35,461 nucleotides of DNA from an uncultured Actinomycetes bacterium (GTDB lineage: Bacteria; Actinomycetota; Coriobacteriia; Coriobacteriales; Atopobiaceae), in the NCBI GenBank assembly GCA_900313905.1, contig OMTG01000085.1, forward strand, positions 1-35,461, in the 5' to 3' direction. Numbering within the stretch: the first letter of the stretch is position 1; every line of letters begins with the position of its first letter. The position numbers were made by a program, and so were the translations under genes. A model generated the notes under the pieces. It was not told the origin of the DNA and did not search any database. It saw nothing but the letters and a program-made list of their open reading frames with translations. Positions 14,448 through 26,118 of the stretch are shown in pieces.

Positions 14448-15710
14448 CTACTTGCCTGCCTTGGATGCGGGATGGGGAAGTTTTGCCGCGATCCAGGAGC
14501 TGACGAGCACGCAGGGAAGCGTCTGGGGCGGGAAGCAGAGGGCGAGGACGGCGGTCGTGAGGAGCGGCTTTCTCGTCCAGGCGGCGACGATGCCCGATGT
14601 CGCCAGGGCGATGGGCAGAAGCGGCTCTGCGCCTGCAAGGAGCGCTATCGCATAGCCCAGGGCCACGCCGCAGAAGATGGTCGGGAAGAACTCTCCTCCG
14701 ACCCAGGAGGAGGCGACGCAGAGCTTCGTCAGGAAGAGCTTGCAGGCGGCAAGGAGGATGAGCGCTGCCGGTGCCCAGCTTTCCCAGGACTCCATGAGGG
14801 AATTGATGCCCGACTGCCCGGAGAAGAGGACCAGCGGCATGAAGCAGGCGCAGGCGCCGAGCACCAGCCCGCAGACGACAGCACGGATGAGGGGATCTGC
14901 GCCAAGGGCCCCTGAAAGCTTCCCTGCTGCCTTCTGGCAGAGGTCTCCGAAGAGCGCTGCCACATACCCCGCAGCCAAGGCGATGAGCCCTGCTGCCCAA
15001 TCTGCTGTGGCATAGGGCACGGCAGCGAAGCGTGGCATCTCGCCGGCAGGGCCCAGGAGCTTCGTGACCGTGAGGCACCCATAGGCGAAGGCAAGGCCGG
15101 CAAGCGCCCAGAGCAGGGCCTTCGCAGCCTTCCAGTGGGAGAGCTCCTGGAGGCGGGTGCGTCCCGCCTGCGCTGCCTCGTCCTCGTCGTCTGCCTCGGC
15201 GAGCGAGCGCACGGCATCGGACAGAGGATGGCCTTCCCCGTCAAGCGCGCCTGCTCCGCCGATGCGGATGCGGCGCAGGACCGAGGAGAGCCCGGCTGCC
15301 GCGAAGCCCGAGATGCCTGCCTCAGGGCCGACCGAGCCGCCGAAGACGATAGGGGCGAAGAAGAGGCCCAAGGCCTGCTTCCAGTTCCTGATGCGGTAGC
15401 CGCCCTCTTTCCGGCAATGGACGATGACAGAAGCCATCGTGTCGAGCTCATAGCCGCAGTGGCGGGTCCAGAGGCCGACCACGATGCCGCCAGCAAGGCA
15501 GAGGATGAGCGGGGAGAGCGTGCGCGCAAGGGGAGGCAGATATGCAGCGGCGCCGTCCCAGACGAGCGCCTGGAGACGGTCGACCAGCCAGAGCACGAGC
15601 CAGGTGCCGATGCCTGCCATATAGCCTGGCACAGCAGCCAGAAGGATCAATGAGCAGACGATCTCTGCTTTTTCGGACAGGCTATGGGCAGGATGCGTGC
15701 TATCGGGCAT
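14448..15710 (-). CDS. ClC-family chloride channel/antiporter-like membrane protein
   Basis: A 420-residue polytopic membrane protein. ClC signatures are visible in order: GGSVGPEAGISG near residue 115-125, in the place of the GREGP filter motif, and WVGGEFFPTIFCG near 340, the GxFxP motif. Many hydrophobic helices surround them, and a charged loop (DADDEDEAAQ-like) lies near 155-165. It probably moves chloride or another halide, perhaps in exchange for protons; the exact ion cannot be read. There is no C-terminal CBS pair. The start is the ATG complementing 15708-15710, with AAGGAG six bases upstream; longer forms lack an SD. It is divergent from ligA and convergent with copA. Confidence 0.85.
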   Translation of the reverse strand: MPDSTHPAHSLSEKAEIVCSLILLAAVPGYMAGIGTWLVLWLVDRLQALVWDGAAAYLPPLARTLSPLILCLAGGIVVGLWTRHCGYELDTMASVIVHCRKEGGYRIRNWKQALGLFFAPIVFGGSVGPEAGISGFAAAGLSSVLRRIRIGGAGALDGEGHPLSDAVRSLAEADDEDEAAQAGRTRLQELSHWKAAKALLWALAGLAFAYGCLTVTKLLGPAGEMPRFAAVPYATADWAAGLIALAAGYVAALFGDLCQKAAGKLSGALGADPLIRAVVCGLVLGACACFMPLVLFSGQSGINSLMESWESWAPAALILLAACKLFLTKLCVASSWVGGEFFPTIFCGVALGYAIALLAGAEPLLPIALATSGIVAAWTRKPLLTTAVLALCFPPQTLPCVLVSSWIAAKLPHPASKAGK

Positions 15711-15782
15711 GGAATCTCCTTGGGAGTCGAAGCGGCAGCTGCATGCTGCCAGCCTTTCAGTTCTTACCCTTCTGCGTCCTGA

Positions 15783-18131
<2,349 letters not shown>

Positions 18132-18171
18132 GGAAAGGCATCAGCTCTGATAGCTGGGCATATATGGAAGA

Positions 18172-18208
18172 CGGACGCCTGGGGGCAGATGGGGCCCTGA
18201 GGCGTCCG
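18172..18208 (+). terminator. Hairpin terminator after ligA (no T-run)
   Basis: CGGACGCCT (18172-18180) pairs perfectly with AGGCGTCCG (18200-18208), with further GGGC/GCCC pairing possible inside. No T-tract follows, as in many high-GC actinobacterial terminators. Confidence 0.55.
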
Positions 18209-18401
18209 CCTGCATTCAGAGGCCTTTCGGCCCCACGTGAAGTGTGTCCAGCAGGCGCTGCGTATGTTTCGAGAATGCTTCTCTGGGATAACGAAACGAA
18301 TAAGGTTGCCGGGCTAATCGGTGATGCTCATGGGACCGAAACAATCCGTGCGTAGACTCACTTTCGAAGGCGAGAGGGAAATCACGTTAGGGAGAAAACC
18401 T

Positions 18402-21400
18402 ATGAGCGCTACCAGCCAGACGCGCACCGACGCGTGCGCGCAGGGATATGAGTCCCAGCCTCGCAGCAATGATGCTCCGCAGGGGCTCTACCGCCCCGAA
18501 TTTGAACATGATGCCTGCGGCATTGGAGCCTTGGCCCACCTCAAGGGCCAGCGTTCCCACCAGATGATAGATGACGCGCTGAGCGTCCTTGTGAACCTCG
18601 AGCATCGAGGCGGCAAGGGCCTTGAGCACAACACCGGCGACGGTGCGGGCATCCTGTTCCAGATCCCACATCGCTTCTTCCGCCGCGAGGCCCAGCGCTA
18701 TGGGTACCTCCTGCCGGATGAGGGCGACTACGGCGTCGCGATGCTCTTCTTCCCCCAGGATGCCGAAGGCCTCAAGGTTGCCAAGCGCGTCTTCGAGGAC
18801 GGCTGCGCCGAGCAGGGAATCCCCCTGCTCTTCTGGCGTGCCGTGCCGACCGACGACCACGATCTGGGCAGCACGGCCCGTTCCTGCATGCCGACGATCG
18901 TCCAGGCCTTCCTGGGCCGTCCTGAGGGCACTGCGCAGGGCCAGGACTTCGAGCGTGCCCTCTATGTATGCCGCCGCGTGATCGAGAAGAAGGCAGATGC
19001 AGAAGGCGCCCTCTCCGGCAAGATCTTCTATGTCTGCTCGATGAGCTCGCGCACGATCGTCTACAAGGGCATGCTGGTCTCCACCCAGATGCGCCGCTTC
19101 TATCCGGATCTGGCAGACGCCGACACCGAGTCGTCTCTGGCCCTCGTGCACTCCCGCTATTCCACGAACACGACGCCGAGCTGGGAGCGTGCCCACCCGA
19201 ACCGCTACATCATCCACAACGGCGAGATCAACACGCTGAAGGGCAATGTCAACTGGATCCGTGCCCGCGAGCCGAACCTGTATTCGCCGGTCTTGGGCGC
19301 TGACCTCAAGAAGGTCATCCCCATCATCAACCGCGAAGGCTCCGACTCCGCGATCCTCGACAATGTCCTCGAATTCCTGACGATGAACGGCAGGTCGCTG
19401 CCGCGTGCCGTCTCGATGCTCATGCCTGAGCCATGGGACAAGAACGACAACCTGTCCGACAAGCGCCGCGCCTATGACTCCTACCAGTCGATGCTGATGG
19501 AGTCCTGGGATGGCCCTGCCGCCATCGCCTTCACGGATGGCATCGTCACGGGCGCTGCCCTCGACCGCAATGGCCTGCGTCCGGCACGCTACTATGTCAC
19601 GCGCGACGACCGCCTGATCCTCACCTCCGAGGTGGGGGCGCTGCGCTGCGATGCGGAAGAGGTGCTCCAGACTGGATGCCTGGGCCCGGGCCAGATGCTC
19701 ATGGTCGATCCGCATGCGGGCCGCGTGCTCTGGGACGACGAGATCAAGGAGGCCTGCGCAAGCGAGAAGCCGTACCGCGACTGGGTCGCAGCGGAGACCT
19801 TGGACGTCGATGACCTGAAGCCGGCAGACTCCGATCCCTTCGAGCAGCATGATGCGAATGTGCCGCTGGTGACGCGCCTTGCCCGCCACGGCTACCACTT
19901 CGACGACGTGGAGGAGGCCATCCTCCCCATGGCACAGAAGGGGGCAGCGCCCATCGCCTCGATGGGTGCCGACATCCCGCTGCCGGTCCTCTCCCGCCAT
20001 CCGCGCTCGTTCTTCGACTACTTCAACCAGCTCTTCGCCCAGGTCACGAACCCGCCTATCGACGCCCTGCGTGAGAGCTTCGTGACGTCGACCCTGCTCT
20101 ATCTCGGCAACCACGGCAACATGCTCGAGGACATGCGCGACAACTGCCGCCTCGTGCGCCTCAAGACCCCGATCCTCACGAAGGACGAGTTCGACCGCAT
20201 CTGCGCAATCGACCATGAGGGGTTCGAGGCACGCCGCTTCTTCGCGACCTACAGGCGCGATGGCGGACCCGATGCCCTCGAGAAGGCTTTGGACGAGCTC
20301 GGAGACGCTATCGAGTCTGCCGTCAAGGACGGCGTCAACATCATCATCATCTCTGACCGCGCTGCCGATGGGGAAGTTTCGATCCCGTCGCTGCTCGCGG
20401 TGGGCTCGGTCCACAACCGCCTGCTCCGTGCCGGCATCCGCACCCGTGCCGACCTCGTGGTCGAGTGCGGCGATGCGATCACGCCGCATGACTTCGCGAC
20501 GCTCGTCGGCTACTCTGCCTCGGGCATCTACCCCTACATGGCGCATGACTGCATCCGCGAGCTGGCTGAAAAGGGCGAGCTCGGCAAGAGCGCCGAGGAA
20601 GGCATCGCGAACTACAACAAGGCGATTACCAAGGGCATCGTCTCCGTCATGTCCAAGATGGGCATCTCCACGATGCAGGGCTACCACTCCGCCCAGATCT
20701 TCGAGATCGTCGGCTTCTCCCAGGAGTTCGTGGACAAGAACTTCCGCAACACCGTGAGCCGCGTCGGCGGCCTCGGCGTGGCCGATGTGGAGCGCGAGTG
20801 CAATGAGCGCTACGACGAGGCAGAGGCCCTGAAGCTGAGCCCCGCCCCTGACCAGCTCGCAAGCTCCGGGATAACGAAATGGAGGCCCCTCGGCGGCGAG
20901 GACCACATGATCACCCCGCAGGTCATCTACTACCTGCAGCGTGCTGTCCGCGAGGGGTCCTACGATCTCTTCAAGGAGTACTCGAAGGCGCTCCATCCGA
21001 AGGGCCGCTCGATCGTCCTGCGCGACCTCTTGGAGTTCGTGCCGCTGGCTTCAGGCCCGGTGCCTCTGGACGAGGTCGAGCCGGCATCCGAGATCGTGAA
21101 GCACTTCACGACCGGCGCCATGTCGTACGGCGCCATCTCCGAAGAGGCCCACGAGTGCATGGCCATCGCGATGAACCGTCTCGGCGGCAAGTCCAACACC
21201 GGCGAGGGCGGCGAGAATCCTTCCCGCGAGACCACGCTCCCGAATGGCGATTCCAAGCTCTCCGCGATCAAGCAGGTGGCATCGGCACGCTTCGGCGTCA
21301 CGAGCCGCTACCTCATGAGCGCCAAGGAGATCCAGATCAAGATGGCGCAGGGCGCCAAGCCGGGCGAGGGCGGACATCTGCCGGGCCGCAAGGTCTGGCC

Positions 21401-23060
21401 GTGGGTCGCCGAGGTCCGTCGCTCGACCCCGGGCGTCGGCCTGATCTCGCCTCCGCCCCATCACGACATCTACTCGATCGAGGACCTCGCTGAGCTGATC
21501 TTCGACCTGAAGAATGCCAACCCGGGTGCTCGTATCTCGGTGAAGCTCGTCTCCGAGGCAGGCGTCGGCACCATCGCGACGGGCGTCGCGAAGGGTGGCG
21601 CGAACAAGATCACGATCTCGGGCGCCAATGGCGGCACCGGTGCCGCTCCACGCGACTCCATCTACCATGCCGGCCTCCCGCTCGAGCTCGGCCTCGCCGA
21701 GACCCAGCAGACGCTGCTCCGCAATGGCCTGCGCTCCCGCGTGGTCGTCGAGGCGGATGGCAAGCTGATGGATGGCCGCGATGTGGCCGTGGCCTGCCTG
21801 CTCGGCGCCGAGGAGTTCGGCTTCGCGACAGCGGTCTGCATCTCCATGGGCTGCCTCATGCAGCGCGACTGCCAGCAGGATACCTGCCCGATCGGCCTTG
21901 CAACCCAGAACTGCAAGCTCCGCAGCTGCTTCGCCGGCAAGCCTGAGCACGTTATCAACTTCATGATGTACGTGGCTGAGGAGCTGCGCGAGTACATGGC
22001 CCAGCTCGGCTTCCGCACCGTCGAAGAGATGGTCGGCCATCCCGAGTGCCTGCGCCAGGTCCCCGTGGAGAACAACTGGAAGGCCAACAAGCTCGACCTC
22101 TCGCCGGTCCTGGCCCAGGTCACGAACGAGTATGGCCGCGACATCCCCGGTGCCGAGGCGAAGCACTACCTCGACAGCATGGCCATGGACTCCGGGCTCA
22201 CGAGCACGCTCGATTCGACCCTCTTCATCCCCTATACGAAGAAGGCGCGCGAGTCGCTCACCCCGATCCACTTCCATGCGGACATCTCGAACGTGAACCG
22301 CTGCGTCGGCACGATGCTCGGCTCTGTCGTCACCGCATCGCATCCTGAGGGCCTCCCCGAAGGGTCGATCACGATCGACTGCGAGGGTTCGGGCGGCCAG
22401 TCCTTCGGCGCCTTCCTGCCGGCAGGCATCACGCTCAACATCTCGGGCGATGCGAACGACTACTTCGGCAAGGGCCTTTCCGGCGGCATCCTGACCGTCG
22501 CCCCGCCTGCGGATGCTACCTTCAAGTTCAACGAGAATGTCGCGATCGGCAACGTCGCCTTCTACGGCGCCACCTCGGGCAAGGGCTTCGTGAACGGCCT
22601 CGCCGGCCAGCGCTTCGGCGTCCGCAACTCGGGTGCCACGATCGTGTGCGAGGGCGTGGGCAACCATGGCTGCGAGTACATGACGGGCGGCGTGGCCCTG
22701 ATTCTGGGCGAGGTCGGCCTCAACTTCGCAGCAGGCATGTCGGGCGGCATCGCCTATGTTTACGACGAGCACAAGACGCTTGCCGACCGCACGAACATGG
22801 ACATGGTCAGCCTCCAGCCGATTGACGAGGATGATGCAGAGCTGATCCATAGCCTAATCGAGGAGCATGTCCGCCGCACGAAGAGCCCGCTTGGCATCAA
22901 GATGCTCTATCGCTTCAGCGATATCCTGCCGTATTTCGTGAAGGTCATCCCGCACGAGTACGCACGTGCTCTCTCGCTCACCCGTGAGGCAGAAGCCAAG
23001 GGCGCGAGCCACAAGGATGCGGTCGAGATTGCCTTCGAGACCATGAGGAAGGAGATGTAG
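18402..23060 (+). CDS. gltB: Glutamate synthase (NADPH) large subunit
   Basis: A 1552-residue GOGAT alpha subunit. It hydrolyses glutamine and transfers the ammonia through a tunnel to 2-oxoglutarate, giving two glutamates. The N-terminal nucleophile is Cys39 in EFEHDACGIG, implying removal of a 38-residue propeptide. The amidotransferase domain runs to about 430, then the central domain. The FMN/2-oxoglutarate barrel (about 840-1210) holds the 3Fe-4S cluster cysteines C1151, C1157 and C1162 (GCLMQRDCQQDTCPIG). The C-terminal GXGXG beta-helix spans about 1270-1480. ATG 18402 follows TAGGGAGAA; an upstream frame extension to 18321 lacks an SD. gltD starts 2 bp after the stop, so the two subunits are translationally coupled. 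With GlnN it forms the GS-GOGAT route. Confidence 0.97.
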   Translation: MSATSQTRTDACAQGYESQPRSNDAPQGLYRPEFEHDACGIGALAHLKGQRSHQMIDDALSVLVNLEHRGGKGLEHNTGDGAGILFQIPHRFFRREAQRYGYLLPDEGDYGVAMLFFPQDAEGLKVAKRVFEDGCAEQGIPLLFWRAVPTDDHDLGSTARSCMPTIVQAFLGRPEGTAQGQDFERALYVCRRVIEKKADAEGALSGKIFYVCSMSSRTIVYKGMLVSTQMRRFYPDLADADTESSLALVHSRYSTNTTPSWERAHPNRYIIHNGEINTLKGNVNWIRAREPNLYSPVLGADLKKVIPIINREGSDSAILDNVLEFLTMNGRSLPRAVSMLMPEPWDKNDNLSDKRRAYDSYQSMLMESWDGPAAIAFTDGIVTGAALDRNGLRPARYYVTRDDRLILTSEVGALRCDAEEVLQTGCLGPGQMLMVDPHAGRVLWDDEIKEACASEKPYRDWVAAETLDVDDLKPADSDPFEQHDANVPLVTRLARHGYHFDDVEEAILPMAQKGAAPIASMGADIPLPVLSRHPRSFFDYFNQLFAQVTNPPIDALRESFVTSTLLYLGNHGNMLEDMRDNCRLVRLKTPILTKDEFDRICAIDHEGFEARRFFATYRRDGGPDALEKALDELGDAIESAVKDGVNIIIISDRAADGEVSIPSLLAVGSVHNRLLRAGIRTRADLVVECGDAITPHDFATLVGYSASGIYPYMAHDCIRELAEKGELGKSAEEGIANYNKAITKGIVSVMSKMGISTMQGYHSAQIFEIVGFSQEFVDKNFRNTVSRVGGLGVADVERECNERYDEAEALKLSPAPDQLASSGITKWRPLGGEDHMITPQVIYYLQRAVREGSYDLFKEYSKALHPKGRSIVLRDLLEFVPLASGPVPLDEVEPASEIVKHFTTGAMSYGAISEEAHECMAIAMNRLGGKSNTGEGGENPSRETTLPNGDSKLSAIKQVASARFGVTSRYLMSAKEIQIKMAQGAKPGEGGHLPGRKVWPWVAEVRRSTPGVGLISPPPHHDIYSIEDLAELIFDLKNANPGARISVKLVSEAGVGTIATGVAKGGANKITISGANGGTGAAPRDSIYHAGLPLELGLAETQQTLLRNGLRSRVVVEADGKLMDGRDVAVACLLGAEEFGFATAVCISMGCLMQRDCQQDTCPIGLATQNCKLRSCFAGKPEHVINFMMYVAEELREYMAQLGFRTVEEMVGHPECLRQVPVENNWKANKLDLSPVLAQVTNEYGRDIPGAEAKHYLDSMAMDSGLTSTLDSTLFIPYTKKARESLTPIHFHADISNVNRCVGTMLGSVVTASHPEGLPEGSITIDCEGSGGQSFGAFLPAGITLNISGDANDYFGKGLSGGILTVAPPADATFKFNENVAIGNVAFYGATSGKGFVNGLAGQRFGVRNSGATIVCEGVGNHGCEYMTGGVALILGEVGLNFAAGMSGGIAYVYDEHKTLADRTNMDMVSLQPIDEDDAELIHSLIEEHVRRTKSPLGIKMLYRFSDILPYFVKVIPHEYARALSLTREAEAKGASHKDAVEIAFETMRKEM

Positions 23061-23062
23061 CC

Positions 23063-24523
23063 ATGGGAAAGCCAGGAGCATATCTCACGCTCGGCCGTGA
23101 GGAACATGGCATGCGTCCTGCACAGGAAGCGCTGCAGGACTTCGATGACCTGAGCCTGCCGCTCGACGACGAGAAGCAGATGGAGCAGGCAAGCCGCTGC
23201 ATGTACTGTGGCGTCGCCTTCTGCCAGACCGGCATGTCCTTCGGGCCTGCCCGCACCTCGGGCTGCCCGCTCCATAACCTGATCCCTGAGTGGAACGACC
23301 TCCTGTATCGTGGACTCTGGAAGGATGCCCAGGAGCGCCTGAGCCTCACGAACCCCTTCCCCGAGTTCACGGGCAGGGTCTGCCCGGCCCTCTGCGAGGT
23401 GGCCTGCAACCTGGGCCTCCACGAGGAGCCGACGACCATCCGCGACAACGAGCGTGCCATCTCCGATCACGCCTGGGCCGATGGCGAGATGAAGCCGCTT
23501 CCCAAGGCGGCAGAGGATGCGAAGAAGGTCGCGGTCGTGGGCTCCGGCCCCTCGGGCCTCGCTGCAGCCTGGGAGCTTGCCCGTCGCGGCTTCAAGGTCA
23601 CGGTCTTCGAGAAGAGCGACCGTGCCGGCGGCCTTCTGATGTATGGCATCCCGAACATGAAGCTGCCGAAGGACGTCGTCGAGCGCCGCACCCAGCTGAT
23701 GCAGGATTCCGGCATCGATTTCGAGCTCTCCAGCGATGTCTGCGATCCTGAGGTGGCAGCCAGGCTTGCTGGCTTCGACGCTGTCGTCGTGGCTGCAGGC
23801 GCAGGTGCTGCCCGCACCCTCAAGGTGCCGGGCGCCGATGCGGAAGGCGTCGTCCTCGCGGTCGACTACCTGACCTCGTCGACGAAGTCGGTCCTCTCCG
23901 GCACGGAGCCGGCCATCTCTGCCAAGGGCAAGGATGTGGTCGTGATCGGTGGCGGCGATACCGGCACCGACTGCGTCGCGACCGCCCTTCGCCAGGGTGC
24001 CGCATCGGTCCATCAGCTCGAGTTCCTGCCGGCGCCACCTGACAAGCGCCGTGCGGGCAACGCGTGGCCTGAATGGCCGAACGTGAAGAAGACGGACTAC
24101 GGCCAGCTCGAGGCTGCCGCTGTCCAGGGCGCGGATCCGCGCTCCTGGGCCTCCGATACCATGGAGGTGCTGACGGACAAGGCAGGCAAGGTCTCAGGCC
24201 TCAAGGTCGCCGACCTCGACTGGGCATCCGGCAAGCCGGTGCGCAAGGAAGGCTCGGAGCATGAGCTTCCTGCCCAGCTTATCCTCATTGCCATGGGCTT
24301 CTCCGGCCCGACCGCAGAGGTGCTCTCCGCGCTCGGTGTCGAGGACTATGACTTCCGTGGCGGCGTGCGCCCGACGCTCACCGCACAGGATGGGCATAGG
24401 GCCAAGGCGGCAGGCGATGTCCCCATCTTCGTGGCAGGCGATACCCGCAATGGCTCCTCGCTGGTCGTGACCGCCATTGCAGACGGTCTGGCCTGCGCAG
24501 CTGAGGTCGCAGCTGCCCTGTAG
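23063..24523 (+). CDS. gltD: Glutamate synthase (NADPH) small subunit
   Basis: A 486-residue beta subunit that passes electrons from NAD(P)H through FAD and two 4Fe-4S clusters to GltB. The N-terminal cluster cysteines are CMYCGVAFC (46, 49, 54), GCPLH and RVCPALCEVAC. The FAD Rossmann motif VVGSGPSGLAAAW lies near 155-168, the NAD(P)H motif VVIGGGDTGTDC near 291-303, and the second FAD contact VAGDTRNGSSLVVTAIADG near the C-terminus. ATG 23063 is served by the SD GAGGAAGGAG located inside the end of gltB. The operon ends in a strong terminator at 24533. Confidence 0.97.
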   Translation: MGKPGAYLTLGREEHGMRPAQEALQDFDDLSLPLDDEKQMEQASRCMYCGVAFCQTGMSFGPARTSGCPLHNLIPEWNDLLYRGLWKDAQERLSLTNPFPEFTGRVCPALCEVACNLGLHEEPTTIRDNERAISDHAWADGEMKPLPKAAEDAKKVAVVGSGPSGLAAAWELARRGFKVTVFEKSDRAGGLLMYGIPNMKLPKDVVERRTQLMQDSGIDFELSSDVCDPEVAARLAGFDAVVVAAGAGAARTLKVPGADAEGVVLAVDYLTSSTKSVLSGTEPAISAKGKDVVVIGGGDTGTDCVATALRQGAASVHQLEFLPAPPDKRRAGNAWPEWPNVKKTDYGQLEAAAVQGADPRSWASDTMEVLTDKAGKVSGLKVADLDWASGKPVRKEGSEHELPAQLILIAMGFSGPTAEVLSALGVEDYDFRGGVRPTLTAQDGHRAKAAGDVPIFVAGDTRNGSSLVVTAIADGLACAAEVAAAL

Positions 24524-24532
24524 CGATACATA

Positions 24533-24573
24533 CAGGCGCGAGCAGATGACGCTCGCGCCTGATTCTTTTTTCC
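24533..24573 (+). terminator. Intrinsic terminator of the gltBD operon
   Basis: A perfect 11-bp stem, CAGGCGCGAGC with GCTCGCGCCTG and a 7-nt loop, is followed by ATTCTTTTTT. Confidence 0.95.
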
Positions 24574-24609
24574 ACACGCCAGAGGCGTCGACTTGCTGGG
24601 AGGAGTGCC

Positions 24610-24909
24610 ATGGCGGAAAGCAAGGATATGAAGCAGGATCAAGGGCAGGCCGAACCACCGGCACCTCAATGGGTCGATGCCGCAAAGGAGCCTGGACAGG
24701 ATGAGCCGATCCCGCTCATGTGGGTCGAGGACGGCGCAGAGCATCCGTTCGAGCCTGTCGAAGGAGACCAGGAGCCTTGGCTCCAGGTCATGGGTTCGAT
24801 GCTTGCACGGGAGAAGGGCATGGCGGGAGGAGCTCCCAAGAAGGAGCCGATGGACCCCGAAGAGGAGGAGCGCCGCAAGATGGACGACGACCTGCTGAAA
24901 TGGGTCTGA
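24610..24909 (+). CDS. Small acidic protein of unknown function
   Basis: A 99-residue soluble, strongly acidic, Pro- and Trp-containing protein with no membrane segment or signal. Short echoes of W-V-acidic segments occur (QWVDAA, LMWVEDG, LLKWV), and the C-terminal third is charged and helical (DPEEEERRKMDDDLLKW). I recognise no family. It is taken as real because GGGAGGAG lies about five bases before the ATG at 24610, the frame is open between two terminators and codon use matches its neighbours. It stands alone between the gltBD terminator and a convergent gene. Confidence 0.65.
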   Translation: MAESKDMKQDQGQAEPPAPQWVDAAKEPGQDEPIPLMWVEDGAEHPFEPVEGDQEPWLQVMGSMLAREKGMAGGAPKKEPMDPEEEERRKMDDDLLKWV

Positions 24910-24934
24910 TCGGCCTGCCCAAACAGCTGAGGCA

Positions 24935-24977
24935 AGAGAAGGGTCCCGCCTTTGTGGCAGGGCCCTTCTCTCTTGTC
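24935..24977. terminator. Terminator between the small acidic gene and the convergent phospholipase-like gene
   Basis: AGAGAAGGGTCCCGCC pairs with GGCAGGGCCCTTCTCT (one wobble, one mismatch) around TTTGT, then CTTGTCT. It probably serves the plus strand and may work in both directions. Confidence 0.8.
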
Positions 24978-24993
24978 TCTGGATGGTCTGGGC

Positions 24994-25965
24994 TCAGTCG
25001 GCAGCAGCGCTCGTCTGCTCTGCGGCAGGCGCGCCCTCGCCCTCGCCCATGATCTCGCCGTTGTAGTTCCTGCCTGCGACGAGAGGGGCAAGCGGCTCGC
25101 CTGCCAGGAAGGATGATGCCGCCTCGGGCCAGCTTGCCTCGGCATCCTCGAAGACCTGGAGGAAGTCCTTCGTGGAGGAAGCGCCAGTGGCAGGGTCCTT
25201 CCATTCATGATGGGCGGTGTTGCCGGATGCGCAGGCTGCCTCCGCATGGGCAGGATGGACGAGGGCGCCGAGCATCGAATAGGTGCGTGCCATCTCCTCG
25301 GCGTTCGTGAGTGCAAGCTCGGAGAGCCTGCCTTTGGGCTCCAGGGCATGATAGACGCGGCGGTAGTCGCGCACGGCGTAGCCGTACTGCTCGCCATTGA
25401 CGGAGAGGCCGAAAATCTCGTGCGCCATCTGGGAGAAGAGGGCAGAGCCCACCTGCCCGATCCTGTCGGTCGTCTCGAGCGCTGCGAGGGACGCCTTGCC
25501 GGTCTCGGCTGCCTCCCTCCTGAGGAGCCAGAGGAGCCAGGAGTCGAGGTCTGCCTCGATCACGGCGTGCACCTCGCTCTGGGAGGAGGCAAGCTCAGGA
25601 TCTGCCTCGATCAGGGCATATTGCTGCGCATAGATGAAGGGATGAGCGTGGGAGTCGAGCCAGTAGTGGGAGAAGAGGCCGAGCACGAAGGCACGCCCCA
25701 GCCTCTGGTCCTCGCTCACGAGGCAGTCCACGCTCTTCCTGAGGCACGTCAGGGCATCCGAAACCTTCTCTGCATGCATATCGTGGGCAAGGACATGGCA
25801 GGCGTGGTTGTGCGTCACCGGGCCGGTCCAGCGGAAGTAGAAAGGATCGGGTCCTTGGGCGCCGAGCGCATAGGCGAGCTTCTCCTCCTCGTCTTTGAGC
25901 ACCTGGCCCGGAAGCGCAGAAGCGGTCCTTTCGGCGAAGAGGTTATGGGCGATCAAGGCAGGCAT
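24994..25965 (-). CDS. Zinc-dependent phospholipase C family protein
   Basis: A 323-residue protein resembling the zinc-dependent phospholipase C (PF00882-like) family of Gram-positive bacteria. It starts MPALIAHNLFAERTA (His7 as potential metal ligand), then ALGAQGPDPFYF, THNHACHVLAHDMH, GLFSHYWLDSHAHPFIYA and SEVHAVIEADLDSWL. The His/Asp/Glu spacing fits the trinuclear zinc site of that family. No signal peptide is seen, so it is probably cytoplasmic and its substrate is unknown; in this subfamily phospholipase activity is largely unproven. The Ala/Glu-rich C-terminus looks disordered. The start complementing 25963-25965 has GTGAGG upstream; an upstream Met at 25983 has no SD. It is divergent from mntP. 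Confidence 0.8.
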   Translation of the reverse strand: MPALIAHNLFAERTASALPGQVLKDEEEKLAYALGAQGPDPFYFRWTGPVTHNHACHVLAHDMHAEKVSDALTCLRKSVDCLVSEDQRLGRAFVLGLFSHYWLDSHAHPFIYAQQYALIEADPELASSQSEVHAVIEADLDSWLLWLLRREAAETGKASLAALETTDRIGQVGSALFSQMAHEIFGLSVNGEQYGYAVRDYRRVYHALEPKGRLSELALTNAEEMARTYSMLGALVHPAHAEAACASGNTAHHEWKDPATGASSTKDFLQVFEDAEASWPEAASSFLAGEPLAPLVAGRNYNGEIMGEGEGAPAAEQTSAAAD

Positions 25966-26118
25966 CGTGGCCTCACTTTCCATAGGATGTGTGGACGAAA
26001 GGCAGGGTTTGCAGGAATCGGCGTGCCGGCACATGGAAAGCCATAGAATGGATGCTTTGCTGGAACAAGGCATCCTCAAAGGTTCGTGAGCGGTGCATGC
26101 TTGGGAGAGGTCCTTCCT

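Noticed and set aside
25984-26118. A yybP-ykoY manganese riboswitch expected before mntP
   Set aside because: The conserved loop sequences of that class are not visible in the short leader; no such fold could be drawn.
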